Positions 24,971 to 32,044 of a DNA stretch of 35,939 nucleotides are shown one piece after another (within the stretch, counting starts at the first letter, position 1; every line of letters begins with the position of its first letter). The stretch comes from Verrucomicrobiota bacterium (GTDB lineage Bacteria > Verrucomicrobiota > Verrucomicrobiia > Chthoniobacterales > UBA10450): assembly GCA_003219415.1 (NCBI GenBank), contig QHOS01000025.1:1-35939 (forward strand), in the 5' to 3' direction. The notes under the pieces are model-generated. The model was not told where the DNA came from, did not search any database, and worked only from the letters and a program-made list of their open reading frames with translations. The position numbers were made by a program, and so were the translations under genes.

Positions 24971-25531
24971 TTAACTCATTATGTAACGTCTGGCCACGCC
25001 CAGCACACTAAGGGCAGCGCCGAGTAACATCGCAGTAGTGCCACCATCGGGAACTCCAGGAACACCTGGGCCGAAGAGCGTCCAGCCGGAAAGACCATAT
25101 CCGCCAGCTGTCGCCGGAATCGTGATGATGCCGCTGAGATCTCCAACGTACCAAACCTCAGATCCGTAGTTTGGGCCATCATATTTCGCAAACAGATAGG
25201 TATACAACCCAGTGCCAAGATTTATGGTTGTACTCGTTCCGTTTACATGGCCAGCCAACACAGCTTGAGGCAATTGGCCGAAGCTATGGTTTGAGCGAAA
25301 GTAGGTCTGTCCATCGGCTTTGTCGCTCGTGCCGAGAGCCATGCCAATCAAATGATTGACATAAATCAGGCGGTCAGCATCGCCCGAAGGGATACCGAAA
25401 TTCACGAAGCCCAGCTCATGGGCATCGCCAATCGTAAGGGCTTTGGCGTTATTGCTGAATGCAAGCATTGCACCGAGGACGACCGTGCAAAGCAGTGCGA
25501 ATTTCATTGTCGAACTTTTGTTTATTTTCAT
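24971..25531 (-). CDS. VPDGG (VPDSG-type) CTERM surface protein 1
   Basis: The 186-residue product has a signal peptide ending AKA before LTIGDAHELG and a mature beta-rich domain (DADRLIYVNHLIGMALGT, YLFAKYDGPNYGSEVWYVGD). The C-terminal sorting signal has the motif VPDGGTT, a hydrophobic helix (AMLLGAALSVLGVA) and a basic RRYI end. Exosortase systems recognise such tails; VPDSG-type signals are known from Verrucomicrobia. The start is ATG at 25531, because an upstream TTG lies inside the sigma-54 promoter. Transcription would begin about five bases before ATG, giving a nearly leaderless mRNA with no ribosome-binding site. The protein is almost identical to protein 2. Confidence 0.93.
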   Translation of the reverse strand: MKINKSSTMKFALLCTVVLGAMLAFSNNAKALTIGDAHELGFVNFGIPSGDADRLIYVNHLIGMALGTSDKADGQTYFRSNHSFGQLPQAVLAGHVNGTSTTINLGTGLYTYLFAKYDGPNYGSEVWYVGDLSGIITIPATAGGYGLSGWTLFGPGVPGVPDGGTTAMLLGAALSVLGVARRYIMS

Positions 25532-25563
25532 GTCGCAGTAGAACAAAGCAACCGCTGTGCCAA
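24972..25563 (-). repeat. 592-bp direct repeat, copy A
   Basis: This block and copy B (26307-26898) are nearly identical at DNA level. The homology ends exactly after the TGGCAC of the sigma-54 promoter on one side and within the stop codon on the other. The differences visible at protein level lie mostly in the signal peptide. Confidence 0.9.
25547..25562 (-). promoter_or_regulatory. Sigma-54 promoter of CTERM gene 1
   Basis: On the minus strand TGGCACAGCGGTTGCT: the -24 TGGCAC and the -12 TTGC are separated by five bases, the textbook sigma-54 pattern. It lies directly before the ATG at 25531. Confidence 0.9.
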
Positions 25564-25659
25564 AGCAAAAACGGACTCAACGATTGTCATAAGTCCTGAT
25601 GTCACTGATATTTACGATTACGAGAAATTCCGTTGGGTCGCACACGCTGGTATCGAAAG

Positions 25660-25766
25660 TCGTTAAGTATTCCGACGATGACTTGTCTGATCAATATGTC
25701 GCAACATAACACGCAAGAAATAAGGACTTTGTAACGAATATTTCCGCGTGTCAGGATTTCCGACGC
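25660..25766 (-). promoter_or_regulatory. Candidate PrsR activator-site pair upstream of CTERM gene 1
   Basis: Two sites of the form NNGT-N11-ACGN: inner TCGTTAAGTATTCCGACGA at 25660-25678, outer GTGT-N11-ACGC at 25748-25766. The inner ACGA starts 113 bp from the -24 TGGCAC. The two sites are 88 bp apart. The same arrangement precedes genes 2 and 3. Confidence 0.5.
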
Positions 25767-25872
25767 TTCGATTTGCGCTAGTGATGATATCGCCGGATCG
25801 CCAAACAAGCTAACCAGCTTTGCCGTTTGAACCGAACCGGCAGTTTGGCTCCGACTCTATTTACGACTCCAG

Positions 25873-26083
25873 TCAAAAATTGCCAACGAACCAGACTTCG
25901 GCACCGCAGCCGGTGTAATTCGCAAACAAGCATTTGTATATGCCACCGGCCCCAAGATTGATGGTTGTAGCCGTGCCGTTCAGGGCCCACACCTGCGATC
26001 GGCGAAGAATTGAACGCCTGGTTTGAGCGAAGGTAGATCTCGCCGTTAGCAATGTCGATCGAGCCAAGAGCCATCCCAATGAG
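25873..26083 (-). pseudogene. Decayed VPDGG-CTERM paralogue
   Basis: Two frames together read LIGMALGSIDIANGEIYLRS, NQAFNSSP and then, after a frameshift near 25985, GTATTINLGAGGIYKCLFAN and EVWFVGNF before a TGA. These match the middle of the intact paralogues (LIGMALGTSDKADGQTYFRS to YGSEVWYVGN). The signal peptide, promoter and CTERM tail are missing. It lies between genes 1 and 2. Confidence 0.85.
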
Positions 26084-26231
26084 TAAGATCTTCCAACAAT
26101 ATGCGAAACGACGCGGACTCGGGAGTATGGCTAAGCCTTACTGACTCGCGGCAGATCGCGCCATGACTGATTTTTGCCAATGATATGTCCTTTCGTTCTG
26201 CCAGCCGACCGGGCGCCTTCTCTGTCTGTGC

Positions 26232-26264
26232 AAAAAAAAACCGGGCAGGTTTTACCCTGCCCGG
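26232..26264 (-). terminator. Intrinsic terminator of CTERM gene 2
   Basis: On the minus strand a 9-bp perfect stem CCGGGCAGG/CCTGCCCGG with a 6-nt loop is followed by nine T residues. It is the strongest intrinsic terminator in the window, 42 bases after the gene stop. Confidence 0.92.
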
Positions 26265-26305
26265 CAAATCATTTTTCGGCTCCAGATACAGGAGCTGGTA
26301 ACCAG

Positions 26306-26866
26306 CTAACTCATTATGTAACGTCTGGCCACGCCCAGCACACTAAGGGCAGCGCCGAGTAACATTGCAGTGGTGCCACCATCGGGAACTCCAGGAACAC
26401 CTGGGCCGAAGAGCGTCCAGCCGGAAAGACCATATCCGCCAGCTGTCGCCGGAATCGTGATGATGCCGCTGAGATTTCCAACGTACCAAACCTCAGATCC
26501 GTAGTTTGGGCCATCGTATTTCGCAAACAGATAGGTATACAACCCAGTGCCAAGATTTATGGTTGTACTCGTTCCGTTTACATGGCCAGCCAACACAGCT
26601 TGAGGCAATTGGCCGAAGCTGTTGTTTGAGCGAAAGTAGGTCTGTCCATCGGCTTTGTCGCTCGTGCCGAGAGCCATGCCAATCAAATGATTGACATAAA
26701 TCAGCCGGTCAGCATCGCCCGAAGGGATACCGAAATTTACGAAGCCCAGCTCGTGGGCATCGCCAATCGTAAGGGCTTTGGCGCTATTGCTGAACGCAAG
26801 CATTGCGCCAACGAGAGCCATGCAGAGCAGTGCTAGTTTCTTTGTTGAACTTTTGTTTATTTTCAT
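26306..26866 (-). CDS. VPDGG (VPDSG-type) CTERM surface protein 2
   Basis: The 186-residue product is nearly identical to protein 1. The signal peptide differs most (KKLALLCMALVGAMLAFSNS against MKFALLCTVVLGAMLAFSNN). The mature part and the VPDGGTT-hydrophobic-RRYI tail are the same apart from two substitutions (His to Asn, Asp to Asn). The ATG at 26866 lies about five bases after the predicted sigma-54 transcription start. It is a single-gene unit with its own strong terminator. The biological role of this mature domain is unknown; secreted, sorted, probably attached to the outer layer or polysaccharide. Confidence 0.93.
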   Translation of the reverse strand: MKINKSSTKKLALLCMALVGAMLAFSNSAKALTIGDAHELGFVNFGIPSGDADRLIYVNHLIGMALGTSDKADGQTYFRSNNSFGQLPQAVLAGHVNGTSTTINLGTGLYTYLFAKYDGPNYGSEVWYVGNLSGIITIPATAGGYGLSGWTLFGPGVPGVPDGGTTAMLLGAALSVLGVARRYIMS

Positions 26867-26898
26867 GTCGCAGTAGAACAAAGCAACCGCTGTGCCAA
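26307..26898 (-). repeat. 592-bp direct repeat, copy B
   Basis: Partner of copy A (24972-25563). Sequence immediately outside both ends is different in the two copies. Confidence 0.9.
26882..26897 (-). promoter_or_regulatory. Sigma-54 promoter of CTERM gene 2
   Basis: TGGCACAGCGGTTGCT on the minus strand, identical to the promoter of gene 1 and at the same distance from the ATG. Confidence 0.9.
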
Positions 26899-26997
26899 CG
26901 GCAACAAACCATCATATAAGTATCGCAACATGTTGGTGTATAGATTGTTACGTGTGGCCCGAAATTTTCGAGAATAGAACTGGATTGGTGCCAAAAA

Positions 26998-27104
26998 TCG
27001 TAAGACTTTCCGACGGTTATTGCGCTGTCCAACTGAGAAAGGCATAAGAGCCACTAAGAATAGGCATTACACGGTGCAGCGCCCGACGTAAGTAATTCCG
27101 ACGT
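26998..27104 (-). promoter_or_regulatory. Candidate PrsR activator-site pair upstream of CTERM gene 2
   Basis: Inner site TCGTAAGACTTTCCGACGG at 26998-27016, outer site ACGTAAGTAATTCCGACGT at 27086-27104. The inner ACGG begins 116 bp from the -24 element; the two sites are 88 bp apart, the same as for gene 1. The surrounding sequence is otherwise unlike gene 1. Confidence 0.5.
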
Positions 27105-27809
27105 TTTGCTCTCGGCCACCAAGACCTGAAACGGCCCAAGCTGAAAATGCGCGTCCAGCAGGACGAGAAGGCTCGCCGCCAATGAAAAATTGAGCAGGGT
27201 TTTGTCCTGCCAGGCATAAAATGATGGCTTGCCGTATCGAAGGTGGCGAGGGCCACGCCAGGGGCACATTTCTGTCATGCCGCCGTCACGAACGACCGCG
27301 CTACTTCGCCGAACAAGATCTATTCTGATGAGAGCACACGTCGCAACAGGACGGGAATGGCTACCCACTCAGCTAACCGAGATGCAGACTTTGGAGCCTT
27401 GATTCAGGCCATCGTACGTCGACGAACAGGAGGATAGGAGCCAAGGAAAAAGAGAGCACAACCGCGCACCGATTTCGCCTCTACCCAGTGACGTCCTGTG
27501 GCATTCGCAAATCTGACAAATTCAAACATTCAGTGGCACGACCGGGGTGTTTTGCCGGGGGTCGGGAGGAAAATTCGACCGGTGTTGAACTCTGATCAAC
27601 CTTCGCTGAGAGCCAAGGGGCACTTCGAGCCATCACTCTGGGCAGGCGGAACGAAGGTACCCTCTGCGTATCACATGCAGCCCTGGCTTGAATAACAAAG
27701 AGTAAGGCTGGTCGAGCGCAGAGGAAAACTTGGGAAAGCGACCCGCCGGACACGAGAGTGCTCGAGGACAGCGGAGATAACCTTGTCATAGGGTTCGGGT
27801 ACAAGCAAA
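27105..27809. other. Gene-free spacer between CTERM genes 2 and 3
   Basis: About 700 bp without a supported gene. Short frames on both strands lack ribosome-binding sites and family resemblance. At 27194-27210 a weak GCAGG/CCTGC stem followed on the minus strand by TTTTT resembles a damaged version of the gene 2 terminator and could mark a lost paralogue. Confidence 0.4.
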
Positions 27810-27838
27810 AGTGGCCGCCCCAAAAGGGAACGGCCACT
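27810..27838 (-). terminator. Terminator of CTERM gene 3
   Basis: AGTGGCCG and CGGCCACT form an 8-bp stem, extended inside by CCC/GGG with a short internal loop. On the minus strand it is followed by TTTGCTTGTAC, the same trailing sequence as after gene 1. Confidence 0.75.
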
Positions 27839-27865
27839 CTTGTGTCGGGAAACTGATTTAACTAA

Positions 27866-28423
27866 TTACCTCTTCAGGAAGCGCCGTGCCATGCCGAGCG
27901 AGCCGAGGGCCGCACCGAGCAACATTGCTGTGGTGCCGCCGTCCGGCACAGTGCCCGGGGTGCCAAAGAGCGTCCACCCCGAAAGGCCATAACCACCAGC
28001 GGTAGCCGGAATCGTAATAATGCCGCTTAGATCTCCAACGTACCAAACTTCAGATCCATAATTTGGGCCGTCATACTTCGCAAACAGATATACAAATGTG
28101 CCGCCGGTGCCCAGATTTATAGATGTGCCGGTGCCGTTTACACCTGTAAACGCGGCAGGCGCCAAGGGACCAAAATCGTTGTTTGAGCGAGTGTAGGTCT
28201 GTCCGTTGGCTTGGTCAGTGGTGCCAAGGGCCATGCCGACCAAATGATTGACATAAGTTAGTCGATCACCGTCGCCGGATGGTATTCCAAATTGCACGAA
28301 GCCCAATTCATGGGCGTCGCCGATTGTAAGGGCACGGGCATTGGGACTGAATGCTAACATTGTCGCGCATACCGCCGTGCAGAGTAGCGCCAGTTTAGTT
28401 GTGGGAATTATATTTATTTTCAT
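27866..28423 (-). CDS. VPDGG (VPDSG-type) CTERM surface protein 3
   Basis: The 185-residue product is a clear but diverged paralogue of proteins 1 and 2. It has the same plan: signal peptide ending ARA before LTIGDAHELGFVQFG, mature domain with YLFAKYDGPNYGSEVWYVGD, and tail VPDGGTT, AMLLGAALGSLGMA and RRFLKR. The stronger basic end and the changed spacing before VPDGG (FGTPGT) distinguish it. A sigma-54 promoter predicts a 17-nt leader before the ATG. It is the member nearest to prsT and may represent the parent gene of the array. Confidence 0.93.
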   Translation of the reverse strand: MKINIIPTTKLALLCTAVCATMLAFSPNARALTIGDAHELGFVQFGIPSGDGDRLTYVNHLVGMALGTTDQANGQTYTRSNNDFGPLAPAAFTGVNGTGTSINLGTGGTFVYLFAKYDGPNYGSEVWYVGDLSGIITIPATAGGYGLSGWTLFGTPGTVPDGGTTAMLLGAALGSLGMARRFLKR

Positions 28424-28450
28424 AGGATTTTCGGGTTTTCTAAAGAAGGA

Positions 28451-28466
28451 AGCAGGCTTTGTGCCA
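28451..28466 (-). promoter_or_regulatory. Sigma-54 promoter of CTERM gene 3
   Basis: On the minus strand TGGCACAAAGCCTGCT: a perfect -24 TGGCAC and a -12 CTGC (one mismatch from TTGC, the invariant GC kept) at the correct five-base spacing. Confidence 0.85.
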
Positions 28467-28566
28467 AGACTTCAGTTCGCGTGTCAGAAAAGCTGTAATA
28501 TTCTTGTTACTAAAGACTTATCAAGATGCCACGATTCCAGCAAATTCCGTATGAGTCCGCGTTGAG

Positions 28567-28676
28567 TCGTAAATTACCTCGACGAGCCACAGTAGTACGG
28601 GTGGATTCGAGATATGTAATAGCTTGGCAATTACAGTTTTACGGCGGAACCTAGGAATTGTACGGATTCCCGACGG
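28567..28676 (-). promoter_or_regulatory. Candidate PrsR activator-site pair upstream of CTERM gene 3
   Basis: Inner site TCGTAAATTACCTCGACGA at 28567-28585, outer site TTGT-N11-ACGG at 28658-28676. The inner ACGA begins 116 bp from the -24 element, as for gene 2; the two sites are 91 bp apart. Confidence 0.45.
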
Positions 28677-28806
28677 TCTTCGTTGCCTGCAGCTCTGCGG
28701 CTAACTGTTGCAGCACAGTTTCACCTCGCCGGATCCTACGGACACTGAACCGCGGTCGGGAGAAGGGCTATTGGTTTTTACGCTGACCAGCACCGAAGAC
28801 CGCCTT

Positions 28807-31800
28807 TTACTTTGGCTGCAGATCTGCGAGGGCATGCCTTGCTTCGGATGCCAGAGGCTCCTGAAGACCGCCAACCAAGGCTTGATTAAGGACGTCGCGT
28901 GCTTCGGCTTTTTGTCTGGTCTGAAGTTGAGACATTCCCAGATAGAAAAGAGAATTGGCGTTGAGCGATGTTTTCCGAGCGCTTTCCTCCAATAATTGGA
29001 TTGCGCGCTGGTATTCCTTTTTCTCATAGCTCAATCGTCCAAGAAGTTCCGCCAATTCGCCGTCATCTGGTAATGCCTTACGCGCTTTTGTGGCAAGGTC
29101 GTACGCCGCAGCAGTTGTGGATGGCTCTTGCGCATACAGTTTGGCCAGGCGTTTTTGCGCAGGCGCGAAATCCGGTGATCGACGAAGGATGCTCGTGTAT
29201 ATCTCAGATGCCGGCTTTATCTGACCGCGCTGTTCATCGAGGGCGGCCTGGGCCATGAGGGCGGGCAGATACTCAGGACTTGCTTGCAATTCCTTTTGGA
29301 TCTCGTTCTCAGCCGCCACGAGTTCCTTTAAGTTTTCATCCAATGCAGTTAACGAAAGAAATGTTCTAGCGTCAGCAGCTTCCGGGAAGTCGGAACCGGT
29401 CGCCAGAGCTTTTTGCATGGTTTCACGAGCCTCATTCACTTTTCCCAATCTATAAGCAGCCCAAGCCAAATCGTGGAGGATCGACGGATCGTTTTCGCGC
29501 TGTCGTGCTGCCTCCTGCAGAAGGCTGTACGACCAAGCGAGATTGCCACTTTGGTAGGCAACCTTTCCGAGAATGCTGGTGACCTGGGGATCATTCGGCG
29601 TCAGTTCGCGCGCTTTTTTTGCGTAGGCGAGAGCTTTCTCCTTATTCTGAAGGGGCCCGGCATAGAGTTGCGCGAGTTTGGTTGTCGCCGAAGCCAACCG
29701 AGGATTTAGTTTTAGTACCTGCTCGAAAGCCGCGGCCGCTTTATCCGCTGCGCCTTGTTTCTCATAAGCCTCACCCAAACGCGTCTGAGCGATGACGTCG
29801 TTAGGTTGCTTTTTCGCCATTGCTTCCAGTTGTGAAACCGACAATTCTGGCGCAGCGGCGGCATCGTTTTTTAGCAAAGCGAGATGACGTTTGCTTTCCT
29901 CCTTGCCGGGAAAATCGTTGGTCGCGCTCGCGGCTTTTTGGAGAGCCACCCTGGCTAAGTCTGGCTGACCCATCATATAAGCCGTCATGCCAAGGTGGAA
30001 TTGGACTTCCGGACTATCGGGTAACTTTGCTGCGCTCCCTTGCAGAATCGCCAGGGCTTGTTGATACTCGCCGCGCTTGGACAAAATCCAGCCAAACGTG
30101 TCAGCTATTGCGGGATCGTTTCCCTGGAGGTCGCGGGCTTTGCGCGCCAGATCGTAAGCCTTGCCTAGATCATTCAGTCGATCGGCATAGAGGCAAGCAA
30201 GATTATTCAGAGCTGAAACTAAGTCAGGTTTCAACGAGAGAAGGTGCTCGTAAGCATCGCGTGCTTTAGCGAACTCGTTTGTCCGCTCGTGCAGGAGCGC
30301 GAGTGTCATAAGCGCTGATGCATCATTAGGATTTTTCGAAAGCTGGGTCTGCAATTGACTGAGCGCTTGGGGAAGCTTGTTGGTCACAAGATAAGTTTGG
30401 ACCAGCAAATCGTATGCGCCGCCAAAATTTGGGTCGAGTTGGAGTGTCTTTTGGAGCTCTGTCTCGGCTGGACCCCATTTTTCTTCCGCTACCAGGATCT
30501 TCCCCTTGAAAAAATGGGCTGCTGGCGAATCAGGTGTCTTTTGGAAGTGACGATCTATCCTCTGCTGCGCAGTATCAAAATGCTTTTCCAGCAAGTCCAG
30601 TTCCACGAGTTGATCGACTGGCCACAAGTTATCTGGCGCGAGCTCGGCGGCTTTTTCAAATGCCTGGCGTGCTTCGTCATTTCTCTTGGCTTGACGTAAG
30701 GTCAGGCCTAATGCCATCTGCGCTTGTGGATCGCGCGGTGCAAGCTTTGCTTCCTCGCCGGTGATTACAGCGGCATCGTCAAAGCGATCAAGCGAGCCAT
30801 ATGCAGCGGCCAAGAGCAATGCCGCAGGCCTTAACTCGGGAGACCTCTTCAGCAAACGCGTCATCGGTTCAATAACAGCTTCGCCATGGCCAGAACGAAG
30901 ATTGATGTCGGCAAGAAGCAGTATGGCTTCGGCGTAGTTCGGGTTAATTGAGATGGCCTGATCCAACACTACCTTTGCCTGGTTCATGTTATTCTTTTTG
31001 AGATAAGCACGTGCCAGTTCGTACTTGATAAGAGGAGTGTCCGGATAGGTTTGGTCGAGCCTTTCTAAAACCTCGGTAGCTTTTTTCGTGTCGCCCTTTG
31101 CTAGCAGTACCTCGCTTTCCAGTCTGTGGCCATCTATGTATTGCGGCTCGCGGCTAAAAACATTTTCAAGAAGCGAGAGAGCCTCGTCATATTTACCTTC
31201 CTTAAAGGCAAGCTCGGCTAGCAAAGTCCAGCCTGGCAGATAGTCGGGTGCCTGTGTGGTCATCTCAGTCGAAATTCTTCTTGTTTCTGCGGTATCACCT
31301 GCCGCGGACATGAACGCTGCATATTTCAAGCGCTCCATGGAACGAACAGGCGCAAGCTCCGCTGCTTTTTTGAATTCTTCGCCGGCTTGTTTCTGGTCTT
31401 TCTTGAGCAGATAGAGATCTCCCAGCGCCATGTGCGCGGCGGAAGAGTTAGGATTGACGGTAAGCGCTGGCCGCAGGGCTTTTTCTGCCGCAGCTAAGTC
31501 GCCACTGCTGAGAAACAGATTCGCCGAAGCGAGGTGAAAAGAAACGTCGTCCTTTTTAGGGTATTTCTCGAGATGTTGCTCCGCGGCCTGAATGTCTTCC
31601 TTGCTTCGCGCCGCTTCAGTCAAAGCGATAATCGCGTCTTCATTGTCTGGGGTCTGCTCCAGCACCTTAAGGGCTTGTTTGCTTGCATCGGCGAAGCGCC
31701 CTATGGCCAGATAACATCGGGTGAGCCGTATTCGATTTTGATCGTTCTTGGGAGCCAGCTCGTTCGCCTTCACAAGGAACGCAGCGGCACGCAGCGGTGA

Positions 31801-32031
31801 TCCATCCTCCAGCCACATGGTTCCAATTCTTTCGAAGGCGAGCGCGTTTTGCGGGTCTAGCCGCACCACGTTGAGGTAGCTTACCTTTGCCTTGTCGTAA
31901 TTGCCGGCTTTAAAATAAGAGTCCGCCTCCGCGAGAAACCGTGTCTTCTTGGCTTCCTTAGAGCAGGAGGCGATGAGTGCAGCCGCTAGAGTAAGCGTTA
32001 CGATTCTAAATAACATTTTCGACGTTTGCAT
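28807..32031 (-). CDS. prsT: PEP-CTERM-system TPR-repeat lipoprotein PrsT
   Basis: The 1074-residue product begins with a lipoprotein signal (LFRIVTLTLAAALIASC, lipobox IASC, followed by SKEAKK). Nearly the whole remainder is tetratricopeptide repeats, more than twenty, starting YFKAGNYDKAKVSYLNVVRL. PrsT proteins of exosortase loci are of this kind, though often somewhat shorter (about 900 aa). It would sit lipid-anchored in the periplasm and serve as a scaffold for export or assembly of sorted proteins or polysaccharide. ATG at 32031 gives a 13-nt gap to prsR; ATG at 32016 is an alternative. Longer frames run into prsR and are rejected. Third gene of the prsK-prsR-prsT operon. Confidence 0.92.
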   Translation of the reverse strand: MQTSKMLFRIVTLTLAAALIASCSKEAKKTRFLAEADSYFKAGNYDKAKVSYLNVVRLDPQNALAFERIGTMWLEDGSPLRAAAFLVKANELAPKNDQNRIRLTRCYLAIGRFADASKQALKVLEQTPDNEDAIIALTEAARSKEDIQAAEQHLEKYPKKDDVSFHLASANLFLSSGDLAAAEKALRPALTVNPNSSAAHMALGDLYLLKKDQKQAGEEFKKAAELAPVRSMERLKYAAFMSAAGDTAETRRISTEMTTQAPDYLPGWTLLAELAFKEGKYDEALSLLENVFSREPQYIDGHRLESEVLLAKGDTKKATEVLERLDQTYPDTPLIKYELARAYLKKNNMNQAKVVLDQAISINPNYAEAILLLADINLRSGHGEAVIEPMTRLLKRSPELRPAALLLAAAYGSLDRFDDAAVITGEEAKLAPRDPQAQMALGLTLRQAKRNDEARQAFEKAAELAPDNLWPVDQLVELDLLEKHFDTAQQRIDRHFQKTPDSPAAHFFKGKILVAEEKWGPAETELQKTLQLDPNFGGAYDLLVQTYLVTNKLPQALSQLQTQLSKNPNDASALMTLALLHERTNEFAKARDAYEHLLSLKPDLVSALNNLACLYADRLNDLGKAYDLARKARDLQGNDPAIADTFGWILSKRGEYQQALAILQGSAAKLPDSPEVQFHLGMTAYMMGQPDLARVALQKAASATNDFPGKEESKRHLALLKNDAAAAPELSVSQLEAMAKKQPNDVIAQTRLGEAYEKQGAADKAAAAFEQVLKLNPRLASATTKLAQLYAGPLQNKEKALAYAKKARELTPNDPQVTSILGKVAYQSGNLAWSYSLLQEAARQRENDPSILHDLAWAAYRLGKVNEARETMQKALATGSDFPEAADARTFLSLTALDENLKELVAAENEIQKELQASPEYLPALMAQAALDEQRGQIKPASEIYTSILRRSPDFAPAQKRLAKLYAQEPSTTAAAYDLATKARKALPDDGELAELLGRLSYEKKEYQRAIQLLEESARKTSLNANSLFYLGMSQLQTRQKAEARDVLNQALVGGLQEPLASEARHALADLQPK

Positions 32032-32044
32032 ATGGAGGATGGCT

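Noticed and set aside
25532-25546. TTG start for CTERM protein 1 giving five extra residues (MFYCD).
   Set aside because: It would lie at or before the predicted transcription start in the sigma-54 promoter. ATG at 25531 fits a normal signal peptide.
27481-27837. 118-aa minus-strand ORF in the spacer between CTERM genes 2 and 3.
   Set aside because: Low-complexity, no ribosome-binding site, no family resemblance, and it runs through the gene 3 terminator.
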